DNA of 64,000 nt, taken from contig DAINMX010000005.1 in assembly GCA_036736205.1 (NCBI GenBank), positions 8,018 to 72,017 on the forward strand. Reading direction: 5' to 3'. The translations under genes and the position numbers were made by a program. Positions 26,263-35,877 of this stretch are shown piece after piece. The notes beneath the pieces are model-generated. The model was not told the DNA's origin. It made no database searches and saw only the letters and a list, made by a program, of their open reading frames with translations. Source of the stretch: XYA12-FULL-58-9 sp001798605 (GTDB taxonomy: Bacteria; Myxococcota; XYA12-FULL-58-9). Position 1 is the first letter of the stretch. The number at the start of each line of letters is the position of its first letter.

Positions 26263-27345
26263 TCACTTGATATTGAACGGACCGAAAGGGAAGTTCTTCA
26301 CCGGCGAATCACTTTGGGATGCCGGGAAAGTCCATTGGCGCATACCGCGAGCAATACACTCGGGAAGCGAAGTACCAAGGACGTAGCTCGGACCTTTGAC
26401 CGAAGGATTCGCGACCGTCCCATTGGCGCGAATGGTCCAGTTGAGGACCAAGGTGTGTTTGCCTGGGGTCAGCTCGCCTCTTTGTCGGGCCCCTTGAATG
26501 CAATTCTTCACCGTGGTCATGCCGTTTTTGACACCGTCCATGATGTCGTCCTTGCTAAGAGTCTTCTTGGCGGCGTTCTTAGATATGTCATCCGCGGGTC
26601 CCTCGCCCTTCACGGCCGGAGGCGTATCAGCATTACCGGAAACTGGCTGCATGAACTTCGTCCGGGACCTCTTCGAGCGCGGTGTTCGCGTTGACGGCTC
26701 CTCTGCGTTGAGGACAGATGGTTCGCTTGCGGGGACGACCGTCGTTGCGGTGGCAACCGGTGACGTGGTCGATGCCAGTGGCGTGGTGGTCGATGCCAGT
26801 GGCGTGGTGGTCGATGCCAGTGGCGTGGTGGTCGATGCCGTGGCGGTGCCCTGCGCAGGAACAACGGCACCGGCGGATACCGTCGACGTCACGGCCGTTG
26901 TCCGGGGCGAACGCTCGGGTCCTGTGACTTGCAACACCAACAACAAGGCAAGGGCGGTCACGGCCGAGGAGGTGAGGCCTCCTACGACAAAATGCCACGG
27001 GCGAATCTTCAAACGGGACCTTTCGACCATCGGTGTTGGTGGCGACCAAGACATCTGCTCCGCACCAAAGGCAAAGCTCGATGGCGGTGCAGCTGCGAAG
27101 GGGGCGATACCATCGGGTGCTGTGGAAGGTGGCGGTGCCTGGTGACTCACCGATACGGCCTCTATCTCTTCCTCGACCAATGCGGACAGGTCTCTTGCAG
27201 TGAAAGGCTTCCATTCAATCTCCGAGAGAGACTTGCCTGCGCTCATCGTGCCAAACGACCAATCCAAGGCTGTGTCACGTTCTCGGTGGGCTGCGAGGCT
27301 CGACACCTCGTCGCCTGCTTCAAGCTTATCGATGGGGGTGCTCAT
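26263..27345 (-). CDS. AgmX/TonB-type C-terminal domain protein with one membrane helix
   Basis: This 360-residue protein has a disordered, Pro/Ala-rich cytoplasmic part (1-115), one membrane helix at about 118-140, and a long Thr/Ser/Ala/Pro-rich periplasmic linker holding three and a part copies of a TTTPLAS heptad. A C-terminal domain (about 265-360) of the AgmX/PglI group follows (CIQGARQRGELTPGKHTLVLNW in pieces, then RGMRQWTFP). In Myxococcus the AgmX group is tied to gliding; that function here is only inferred. The ATG follows GGGAGG. Confidence 0.75.
   Translation of the reverse strand: MSTPIDKLEAGDEVSSLAAHRERDTALDWSFGTMSAGKSLSEIEWKPFTARDLSALVEEEIEAVSVSHQAPPPSTAPDGIAPFAAAPPSSFAFGAEQMSWSPPTPMVERSRLKIRPWHFVVGGLTSSAVTALALLLVLQVTGPERSPRTTAVTSTVSAGAVVPAQGTATASTTTPLASTTTPLASTTTPLASTTSPVATATTVVPASEPSVLNAEEPSTRTPRSKRSRTKFMQPVSGNADTPPAVKGEGPADDISKNAAKKTLSKDDIMDGVKNGMTTVKNCIQGARQRGELTPGKHTLVLNWTIRANGTVANPSVKGPSYVLGTSLPECIARGMRQWTFPASQSDSPVKNFPFGPFNIK
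26767..26839. repeat. 21-bp tandem repeat, three and a part copies
   Basis: Identical 21-base units begin at 26767, 26788 and 26809, with a partial one at 26830. They encode the TTTPLAS heptads of the TonB-type protein linker, in frame. Confidence 0.85.
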
Positions 27346-27675
27346 TCGCCGACCTCCCTCTCACCTGGGGTTTCACAATTTTGTCGTCCGATCGCGAAAG
27401 ACTGGGAACCTGTTGTTGTGAGCCACCGACACCCACATCCTCTCACCTTCCGAATTCCCATGTCGGAGCCGGGTGGTACCGCGAATCAATGTCCGGGAGC
27501 CGATCGGCTCTGCATCCTCCACTTTGCCAAGCCCCGATGCCCAAGACCTGCACAGAAGACGCGGATTTACCCATGATTCTAAGATCCATCTTTCTTTGCG
27601 GCGTTTATGGAAGAAGGCGTAAGACTTGCAGTACACTGCTGTATGCAATGTGTGTCTGCAATTGCCACTCTGTGG
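27346..27675. other. Intergenic region between divergent genes
   Basis: This 330-base spacer separates the TonB-type gene (minus) from the lipoprotein gene (plus) and must carry both promoters. I see no conserved box, palindrome or RNA element in it. The frame of the downstream lipoprotein runs back to an ATG at 27607, and an earlier in-frame ATG lies at 27643; neither has a clear ribosome site. Confidence 0.5.
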
Positions 27676-28014
27676 ATGAAGGGGCTCGTGGTTGGTTTGC
27701 TGGTCTTTCTTTCCGGATGCACGGGGTGGATTGGTGAAGCAACCGATGTTGGCGCTGTGGTCATTGTTGATGCGCTGGCACTACACGGCTCGACCAACAC
27801 GGCGCGGTCCGTGGTGGTGGGAGACCTGGAGGATGGTGATGGCCACGCTGATCTCAGTTGGTCGGCGCAGTTCGTGTTAGACTCCGGACGGTCACTAAAC
27901 AGCCTCGAGGAAGATACTGGTGATAGAGCGACCTACACCGTACGACTGCGGGCCGCCGATTCTGCGACCGATGACGTGTCCTATCGTCGCGTCAAGATCA
28001 CGTTGTTCGAGTGA
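27676..28014 (+). CDS. Small predicted lipoprotein
   Basis: From ATG 27676 this gives 112 residues with a short signal MKGLVVGLLVFLSGC. The mature part is a single small domain with DLEDGDGHADLSWSAQF and a C-terminal basic-acidic KITLFE, and may be a beta-rich Ig-like module. The start is not secure: in-frame ATGs at 27607 and 27643 also exist and none has a clear ribosome site. It ends 10 bases before the large PD40/Ig gene, so it is probably in the same transcript. Confidence 0.5.
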   Translation: MKGLVVGLLVFLSGCTGWIGEATDVGAVVIVDALALHGSTNTARSVVVGDLEDGDGHADLSWSAQFVLDSGRSLNSLEEDTGDRATYTVRLRAADSATDDVSYRRVKITLFE

Positions 28015-28024
28015 CAGGTGTTTC

Positions 28025-31000
28025 ATGAAAATGGCCGTTCGGAACTCCGTTGTCGCGGCATACGTCCTGTGTCTCGTTGGCCTTGTGATTCCTCGAAGCG
28101 CCGCGGGCGGTGTCAGAGAGGATCTGCTTGCCCTCTCAGGGGGCAAGCGAGTCAAGCTAGCATGGCAACGGGATTTCAGCTCGGACAACAGAGGCGTCTT
28201 TGGCAACGCCGACACCTTTGAGCTTGTCGTTTTTGATACCGACGTCGGATCTGAACAGACTCTGATCAGCACCCGAGACGATTACAGTAAGCCTCTCATT
28301 ACCCATGATGGCGGCCGCATCGTCTTCTCTGATCGCAAGGACAAGAAGGTTCGAGTCGTCAATTGGAACGGTGGCACCATAACCACCCTCAAGAACGGTT
28401 TTGCCGGGGCCGTCTGGTTTGACGAGTCGGCGAACATTCAGTGGGTCTATTACCAAGAGGACTACAACGGCGACGATCCCGATAGCGCTGATTACCCGAT
28501 CAAACGTTTCAACCTCGACAATCCCGGTCAAACGGAGTTGGTCTACGACATGTCAGGGACGAGCATTCAATGGGCCTCCATCTCCGGGGATGGCAGCAGG
28601 TTCATGGCAAGTTTCCCCTGGCCCTATTCGAAACTCATCCAGCCCAATTATGACGGCAGCGGCAATGCTGCACTCACCGACTATCCCAGTGGTTGTTGGA
28701 CTACCATCACCCCCGACGACACCTATCGGGTTGGGGTCTTCGATGGTGCCCATCGCAACTGGAAGGTCAAAGATACCCCGAGCTCCAGCGAAGTCCTCTT
28801 GGCTCTGAGCACAGCCCCAGGTCTCGAAGCGCCCGAATGTTCCAACCCCGCCCATCAAACTTGGGAGATCTATCATCCCAAGCATTCAAACAACGCTCGT
28901 TTTGTCGTGATCACTGGCCCCTACAAAATCAACACCGCCGGTGGAGACCCCTGCGGACGTAACAATATCTCCGACGGCGGTCCGGCTGTAGAGGTCTACT
29001 TCGGTATGATCGACGAAGCGTTCCGCACCGTGACCAACTGGGTGAAGATCACCAGCAATACCCGCGGCGATTTCTATCCTGACGCGTGGATTCAACCGGG
29101 TCTGTCCACCGCAGTCCGTATTGACGCCTTTGGCGTCGAGCCGACGGCGATCATCGAAGGAGCAAACGCGATTCTGAATTGGGATACCACCAACGCTGAT
29201 TCAGTGAGTCTCAATCCCGGCGGTGCGGTCAATGAGGACGGTTCGTTGTCAGTGAGCCCCTCTGCGACCACCACCTATCGTCTAACCGCTACCAACGGCC
29301 AAGGTTCTGTGCACCGAGACGCGACGGTCACGGTTTGGCCGATCGACGACCTGCACATGAAGATCAACGTCGGCGACGGCTCACCGTCAGTCAATGGCTG
29401 GCAGGATGAGGATGCNNNNNNNNNNNNNNNNNNNNNNNNNNNNNNNNNNNNNNNNNNNNNNNNNNNNNNNNNNNNNNNNNNNNNNNNNNNNNNNNNNNNN
29501 NNNNNNNNNNNNNNNACAATTTCAATCCGGGACTCGCGGGAACTGTGTCCGTTCAGTCCTTTGGGGTGACCGTCTCCGACAGCAATGGTCTGCAAATCAT
29601 TGCCGAGGCAGACGGTGGCGACGACGTCTTCGAGTCAGGGATAGAGATCCTCGTCGCCCCTGATGACGACATCGTGAGTCCATCGGTGCGAATTCAATCG
29701 CCGAGCAACAATGCTCACCTGAGCGGAGAGGTAACCTTCTCCGGCGTGGCCTCCGATAACAGCTTTCTCTCACGGATAGAGATATCGATCGATGGTGATA
29801 TCCCCGACACGGCGGGGGGCACTTCGAGTTGGAGTTACAGTCTCATCACCAACAGTCTCACCGACGGTGAGCATCTCGTCACCGCGCGGGCGGTCGATGC
29901 CTCCGGCAATTCGGCCTCCGATTCAATTAGAGTCTTCACCGAGAACGGTCAGTCGATTCATCTCGTAAGCCCCAATGGAGGTACGGTGTGGCGCGCCGGC
30001 ACCACCGCGTCTATCCAATGGTCGACAATCAATCTTGCCAATGTCATGATCATGTACTCTCTCGACGGCGGTGCTTCTTACTACGAGCTCGCTCAAACAG
30101 TGCTCGACACCGATCCCGAGTGGGGAAACTATCGGTGGCGAGTGCCGAACGCACCCACTGAACGGGCGCGCATTTTGGTGCAAGGTTACTTTGGCGAAGC
30201 ACCCGTGCAGTCGGAAGTTTTCGCGATTTCAGCAAACGACAATCCGGTCGTTCTCATCGAGCCAACAGCTGACCTTGTCGCCACCGCTGGAGAGCCTATT
30301 GACGTCGTTTGGAGCGCCGAAGGAGTGGACTTTGTATTGCTCGAGTATTCGCTCGAGGACGGACTCGAGTGGAGCATTATCGACGTGGTGAAGGTGAGCG
30401 ATGAACAGTGGGGCCGATATGAGTGGCTCGCTCCCTGGGTGAGTACGCCCTTCGCTCGAGTGCGAGCTTACGTCTCCGACGGTGCCTCAAGCACGTCTGA
30501 TCCCTTTGTCATTCAACCCCCGACCGGCCTGATTGCTGGTGACGTCGAGGTGGAACGAATCAACATCTCGGGGCACATCCCCAAGGACTTTGGTGAGGTC
30601 GACAAGCTGACGATACAGGGGAGGAAAGTCAAAATGGGTGCCTCCGGGGCGTTCGACGCTAACATTGTGGTCCCCGTCGGTGTGGAGAGCGTCGTCGTCA
30701 GCATGGAGGTTTCGCGAAACGGTCGGTCAAAGAAGCGATTGCTTCGCGTCGACGTGACGCAAGCCCAGCCGCCCATTGAGGGCCTTGAGGTCGCCGAAGA
30801 CGAGCTTAGGGCATTTCTTGGCGGCAAGGGCGGCGTGCTCACCTGGGTCGACGGTGGTGGTACCATAAAGGTTCTCGATTTCCGGGGGTCGAGCCCACAA
30901 GTCAAGCCGCTCTCCTCTGACATCGATTGCATCAACCCGCTCATTTCTCCCGATGGCACCCGCATCCTCTACAGTGTTGGCAGTGCTTCTGGTCCCAAGC

Positions 31001-31683
31001 TCATTCGCGCACGGGATCTCACCGGGGGAAGCCCCCAACAAATTGGTGCCGGCGACGTTGCTTACTGGCACATCACCGCTAACGGCGAGAAGGTCCTCTA
31101 TTGTGATTGGTCCGACAAGGAAGACAACGGTGCTTCTGGCAAGACCTATCTGCAATCCATCGAGTTCGGAGGGACAACTCTCGTCGGCGCACCGACGGTG
31201 CTACACGATCGCGCCATGGACGCCGGTGTCAATGGTGACGGGCGTTGGCTCGGCCAGGTGTACAATAACCTCTGGGCCTATGATGGCCTGTATGATCGCG
31301 AGTATCCCCCTAGCAGCTTCTTCCTCGATGATGGCGTGCCGGCCGATCACCAAACCTGCAACGGATCGATGGCCCCAGACGCGAGCGCACGCTTGATGAC
31401 GCTGGTGATTCCCCACGATTGGGTGCGCGTTTTCTCCTACAACGCGGAGTTGGATCATTTTGAGATGACCTCCCAGTTTGAGCTTCCCGCCGGTTCCCAG
31501 GAGTGGGAGTTCCCCGAGTGGTCGACCCACCCCGGCTTCTTCACCGCGGTTCTGCGCGGCCCCGACCTCAAGTTCAGTGTCTACATCGGCAAAGTATCCG
31601 TGGGTACTGGCGTTCCCGAGCTCTTGCGAATTACCCGCAAGGAAGACAACGCAACATACAGCCACCTGTTTGTCGCACCTTGA
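28025..31683 (+). CDS. Large surface protein with PD40/TolB-like repeats and Ig-like domains (interrupted by gap)
   Basis: The product starts MKMAVRNSVVAAYVLCLVGLVIPRSAAGG (Sec signal, seen in pieces) and continues with TolB/PD40-type repeats (residues ~30-300; for example ISGDGSRFMA). A Big-type Ig-like region follows before the N-run. After the gap come further Ig-like modules, two Kre9/Knh-like units (SPNGGTVWRAGTTASIQW is the clearest) and a C-terminal PD40-like part (ISPDGTRILY). The 100-N run (29416-29515) breaks the frame: codons are in register 28025+3k before it and 29518+3k after it. Both parts belong to one gene on domain grounds. The total length is unknown. Confidence 0.7.
29416..29515. 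other. Assembly gap (100 N)
   Basis: A run of exactly 100 N replaces unknown sequence inside the PD40/Ig-like gene. The flanks are not duplicated. If the gene is intact, the true gap length leaves remainder 2 on division by 3. Confidence 0.95.
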
Positions 31684-31707
31684 ACGATCTCGACTGCCAC
31701 AGGGCGG

Positions 31708-32376
31708 TCACGTGCCCCCAACTCCCTGCCACAGAAACCACACGCCCATGATCAGGATGAACACCATGCTGAGTCGATTGATCATCGCCCGGTGACGTGC
31801 CAACAACTCGTCCACCACGGACAAGGTCAACATCGCGGGCATCGTCCCCACACCAAAGACGAGTAGCGCCAAACCTCCGGCCACCGCCCCACCCCGTGCC
31901 GCAGCGGCGATCACCGCGACATACAACAGCCCGCACGGGAGAAACCCGAGCAGTATCCCGGTGAGCAAAGCGTTGCCCGGTGCCCGCTTGCGGATGACTC
32001 CGGCAACCCGAGCGAAGAGTGGGCCGCCGCCCACGGCCAGCCGCGGTACCAGTTGGAGCAATGACGCAAGCGCGTAAACTATCAACAATCCACCAGCCAA
32101 CGCCGCAGCGACTCTCTGAATACCCAACATGTCGGCGGCGAGATCCACCGCACCTCCCAAGGCCCCGACAACAGCCCCAAGGCCCGTGTAGGTGATCACC
32201 CGGCCCGCGCCGTATAGACCTTGATGCAGAAAAAGGTTGCTGCGCCCCGATCCGAGAGGGCCGAATCTGCGCGAGACGTAAAGGACAAACGGACCGCACA
32301 TGCCAACACAGTGGCCAAATCCGCCGAGCAGGCCCAGTGTAAAAAAACCAAACAGATCGAGAGACTCACGCATCAT
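31708..32376 (-). CDS. TauE/SafE-like membrane protein (cytochrome oxidase-associated type)
   Basis: This 222-residue protein has about six membrane helices and the HCVGMCGP signature (residues ~22-29), typical of the 'sulfite exporter TauE/SafE family' members found beside cbb3 oxidase genes. Such proteins have been proposed to help copper delivery or oxidase assembly; the substrate is not proven. It lies 23 bases downstream of a FixH-like gene, away from the main cco run. The stop is 24 bases from the convergent PD40/Ig gene. Confidence 0.72.
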   Translation of the reverse strand: MMRESLDLFGFFTLGLLGGFGHCVGMCGPFVLYVSRRFGPLGSGRSNLFLHQGLYGAGRVITYTGLGAVVGALGGAVDLAADMLGIQRVAAALAGGLLIVYALASLLQLVPRLAVGGGPLFARVAGVIRKRAPGNALLTGILLGFLPCGLLYVAVIAAAARGGAVAGGLALLVFGVGTMPAMLTLSVVDELLARHRAMINRLSMVFILIMGVWFLWQGVGGT

Positions 32377-32399
32377 TCACCATCGGAGCTTGCCCGCAT

Positions 32400-32891
32400 T
32401 CATAAATGGCGTGCGAGCTCGATCCTGAAGCGACCGCGATGCTCCTGGTCATCCTGTCGCGCCGCGAGAGTTCCAAACCACAACCGTCCGCCACTGGGGC
32501 ACGTTGGCAAAACGACATCCTTGGCGAGCCAGCGTCCATCGCCGGCAGCGATGAGACTGTAATCATGGGGTCCCATGTCCATCTTCATGTTGAAGGACAA
32601 TCGCGCACTGTCAACCGGCGCACCCTTGTCTTTCAAAACAAACTCGAAGGTGAGGTTCGTCATCGGCAAGGGCGGACGGGGAGAAACAACGACATCGGCA
32701 ACGAGAGGTCCGAGCTTCATCGTTCCGTTCTTCTGCGATACGTCTAGCTCACCGGTCGACTGGCCGCTCGTCACCTCGCCTTCAACGGCTGTTCCCGTGT
32801 TGACCAAGCGACTGAGATAGATTCCCCCAAACAGCAGAACGGCCACAACAACACCGACGATGGTATTGCGATTGTGGGCATTGGCAGTCAT
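32400..32891 (-). CDS. FixH/YtkA-like membrane-anchored protein
   Basis: This 163-residue protein has one N-terminal membrane helix (NTIVGVVVAVLLFGGIYLSRL, in pieces) and a periplasmic YtkA-like domain with FVLKDKGAPVDSARLSFNMKMDMGPHDY. The M-x-M-x-MGPH segment is a Met/His-rich site seen in copper-handling members. ATG 32891 has GGAG upstream; the longer frame from 32975 is not needed. It is upstream of the SafE-like gene, so the two probably act in oxidase copper maturation. Confidence 0.7.
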   Translation of the reverse strand: MTANAHNRNTIVGVVVAVLLFGGIYLSRLVNTGTAVEGEVTSGQSTGELDVSQKNGTMKLGPLVADVVVSPRPPLPMTNLTFEFVLKDKGAPVDSARLSFNMKMDMGPHDYSLIAAGDGRWLAKDVVLPTCPSGGRLWFGTLAARQDDQEHRGRFRIELARHL

Positions 32892-33079
32892 CGGTATCTC
32901 CTGACATTGGCTGGCAGCATACGCAAAATCAGATCCAAAATCCCCACCCTTTCGATTCAAACACCTTGACCCCATCCCATGCAGATGTTGAGCTGTGCCC
33001 TCGAATCACATGTGCGCGCTGCAACACCCCAGAATGTGATGTTTCAGCCCATTCATAAATCATGGCATAGGGAGCCCCA

Positions 33080-34303
33080 ATGCCGGAAGGCACAACCACT
33101 CTCGAGCTGGATCTGATCCAAACCAGTGCCGCGGCCCTTGCGGTGCTGTTTCTCGGACGCATTCTCAATCGTTTGATTCCACCATTGAGGAACTACAACA
33201 TTCCGGAGCCCGTAGTCGGAGGCCTCGTCTTTGCTCTCGTGACCTCGATCATCTACTCGGTCACGGGTTACTCCCTGGCCTTTGATATGGCGCTCAAGAC
33301 TCCCCTGATGCTGGTGTTCTTCACCACGGTCGGCATCGGCGCGAGCCTCAAACTGCTTGTCCGCGGTGGTCCCAAGGTTCTCCTATTCTTGGGTGTCGCA
33401 TCGCTGTTGTTACTGGTGCAGAACAGCGCTGGCGTTGGCATGGCACTGCTCGCCGACGTTCACCCACTGCAGGGCTTGATCACTGGATCGATTACCTTGT
33501 CTGGCGGTCACGGAACTGGCGTCACCTACGCCGACATCTTCTCCAGCGTCAACAACATGCAAGGAGTGATGGAACTCGCCATGGCGAGCGCCACCTTTGG
33601 TCTCGTTCTTGGTGGCCTCATCGGCGGCCCTGTCGCCAAGAGGTTGGTTGACAAGTACAACCTCAAGTCGAACGTCGACAACTCCGAATACCGCGATCAC
33701 GAAGTGACCTATGACCCAGAGGACACCGACAGGGTTACCCCTCGGGTGATGATGGAGACGCTCTTCATCATTTTGCTCTGCATGGCGTTTGGCGGAATCA
33801 TCTATGAGTTCCTGAGCGACAAGGGTGTCACCGTACCAGCGTTCATCTGCGCGCTCTTTCTCGGCCTGATCTTCACCAATCTCATGGACTTCACGGGGAT
33901 CTACAAGATCAACAAGGAAGCCGTCGATCAATGGGGTACCATGGGTTTGTCGGTTTTTTTGGCCATGGCGTTGATGTCGCTCCGCTTGTGGGAGTTGCTC
34001 AACCTCGCCGGCCCCATGCTTCTCATTCTCCTGGTGCAGACTGTGACGATGGCCCTGTTTGCCTATTTTGTCACCTTCAGGTTGATGGGCAAAGATTACG
34101 ATGCAGCCATCATCGCTAGCGGTCACTGTGGTTTTGGTTTGGGTGCCACACCCACTGCGGTAGCCAACATGGAAGCCTTGGTGACCAGGTACGGTCCGTC
34201 GCCTCAGGCATTCTTGGTGGTGCCCATGGTCGGGGCTTTCTTTATCGACATCACCAACGCTCTGGTCATTCAGCTCTATCTAGCACTTCCTTTTGTTTCA
34301 TGA
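33080..34303 (+). CDS. gltS: Sodium/glutamate symporter, GltS family
   Basis: This 407-residue protein has about ten to twelve membrane helices. Two reentrant-loop-type segments mark the family (SGGHGTGVTYADIF at about residues 136-149, and ASGHCGFGLGATPTAVANME in pieces). It should import glutamate with Na+. GGGAG precedes the ATG. The next gene, a TAXI-type binding lipoprotein, begins 52 bases later on the same strand. Confidence 0.85.
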   Translation: MPEGTTTLELDLIQTSAAALAVLFLGRILNRLIPPLRNYNIPEPVVGGLVFALVTSIIYSVTGYSLAFDMALKTPLMLVFFTTVGIGASLKLLVRGGPKVLLFLGVASLLLLVQNSAGVGMALLADVHPLQGLITGSITLSGGHGTGVTYADIFSSVNNMQGVMELAMASATFGLVLGGLIGGPVAKRLVDKYNLKSNVDNSEYRDHEVTYDPEDTDRVTPRVMMETLFIILLCMAFGGIIYEFLSDKGVTVPAFICALFLGLIFTNLMDFTGIYKINKEAVDQWGTMGLSVFLAMALMSLRLWELLNLAGPMLLILLVQTVTMALFAYFVTFRLMGKDYDAAIIASGHCGFGLGATPTAVANMEALVTRYGPSPQAFLVVPMVGAFFIDITNALVIQLYLALPFVS

Positions 34304-34355
34304 GCTCGTCGCGCCATTGGCCTTGCGATATCGACTCACAAAGATGAGGGACTCG

Positions 34356-35873
34356 ATGGTTCATCTCAAATCGAAGCGAGTTGCGACTGCGGCTGCGACA
34401 CTGCTCGTCGCCAATTTCGCTCTTGCCACCATGATTGGTTGCCGACGTGGGCCCGACGCAGCCCAGCTGCAGGCAGACCTGCAAACCGAGCTCGACCAGA
34501 GTTTTGAGCCGGGATTATTTGGAATCGTCTCATTGAGTCGCAAAGGACATTACCCGTACAGCGTCGACACCGACGAGCGTGCACGCGTCCTCATCTACTA
34601 CAACGCAGAGATCGAGTTCCTCAAAAACCACGAACTCTCCAATTGGGATGCACTCAATGTCGGCTCGCTTATCTCTGTGCTCGGTGCGACACCGAAAGGT
34701 GTCCGGGGCGTCAAACCCGAGGGCAACCGCGTCGGCGATCGCATCGAGGTGCGCGGCACTGCCGCATTTGTCGAGAATGACGAGCGTTGGGAGCCGACCA
34801 TCCACCGGCCCACGGGTACACAGGAGGATGGCCAAGCACCAACCGACAAGAACCTCATCCCCTATCGCGCTCGTCTCGAAGAGATTGGTGAAGTTGGCTC
34901 ACGATTCGACAACAAGAAGGACAAGCGCGACCTGGTATTTCTGGAGCAAGAGCTTTCCCGAGTTCTTGCCGCCGCCCGACAACGCGCAGGCAAACGCGCA
35001 GGCTCTCTGACTTTTGCCACCGGCGCGCCGGGAGGAGAATACTTCCGCCAGGGCGAACTCCTAGCCAGAGTATTGACGGATGCGGGCTTTGTGGCCGACG
35101 CCTTCCCCACTGCGGGCAGTTTGGAAAGCTGTCGCCTAGTCGAGGATGGCGACGTTCTTATTGGCTTTGCTCAAAATGACGTCGCCAACATGGCCTACGG
35201 CGGAACCGGACTCTTTGAAGGCGAGGTTCCCATGAAGAGCCTGCGCGCTCTCGCCTCGCTCTACCCGGAGGCCATTCAAATCGTGGTCAAGCGCTCCTCT
35301 GGTATCAACAACATCGCAGACCTTCACGGCCGCCGCATCGACATCTCACCCCCCGGTTCTGGGTCGCGCATCAACGCCATCGAGGTGCTCGCTGCCGGTC
35401 ATCTCACGCTTGGTGACTTTTCTCAGGTGCAAGGCAAACGGATATCGGAGGCAACAGCGGACCTCGTTCTTGACAAGATCGACGCGGTTATCTTCACCAG
35501 CGCATTTCCGACCAAAGTTATTCATGATGCGGCCACATCCACTCCACTTAGGCTGCTCACCCTCGACGATGAGTTGGTGGGAGCGGTGCGAGAGCGCCAC
35601 TCCTTTCTACTGGAGATGTCCCTCCCCAAGAATACCTATCCAGGCATGGACAATCCCGTCAACACTGTCGGCGTTACTGCCATGCTCGTCGCCAACGAGT
35701 CGACTCCGGCCGCACGCATCGAGACGTTCCTGGGCCACCTGTTTGGCAACGTCGACATCCTCTCCCAGAACTCATCCCAAGCCTATCTCATCTCCGTCAA
35801 GACTGCGCGCTCAGGCATCTCCATTCCGCTGCATGAAGCTGCAGAGGGTGTCCTCAAGCGTCTCGAACGCTAG
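34356..35873 (+). CDS. TAXI-family substrate-binding lipoprotein with N-terminal extension
   Basis: The start is ATG 34356 (GAGGG upstream); ATG 34293 would overlap gltS. The 505-residue product has a lipobox (ATMIGC, Cys29) and then about 185 residues of unassigned sequence before the TAXI domain (from ~216: FATGAPGGEYFRQGEL; later PGSGSRINAIEV). TAXI proteins usually feed TRAP transporters. No TRAP membrane subunits are in the window, so the protein may be an orphan receptor or act with a distant partner. Convergent with the amidase. Confidence 0.8.
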   Translation: MVHLKSKRVATAAATLLVANFALATMIGCRRGPDAAQLQADLQTELDQSFEPGLFGIVSLSRKGHYPYSVDTDERARVLIYYNAEIEFLKNHELSNWDALNVGSLISVLGATPKGVRGVKPEGNRVGDRIEVRGTAAFVENDERWEPTIHRPTGTQEDGQAPTDKNLIPYRARLEEIGEVGSRFDNKKDKRDLVFLEQELSRVLAAARQRAGKRAGSLTFATGAPGGEYFRQGELLARVLTDAGFVADAFPTAGSLESCRLVEDGDVLIGFAQNDVANMAYGGTGLFEGEVPMKSLRALASLYPEAIQIVVKRSSGINNIADLHGRRIDISPPGSGSRINAIEVLAAGHLTLGDFSQVQGKRISEATADLVLDKIDAVIFTSAFPTKVIHDAATSTPLRLLTLDDELVGAVRERHSFLLEMSLPKNTYPGMDNPVNTVGVTAMLVANESTPAARIETFLGHLFGNVDILSQNSSQAYLISVKTARSGISIPLHEAAEGVLKRLER

Positions 35874-35877
35874 ACTC

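Noticed and set aside
27607..27675. Longer N-terminus for the small lipoprotein
   Set aside because: The in-frame ATGs at 27607 and 27643 have no ribosome site; the signal begins near 27676. The start stays uncertain.
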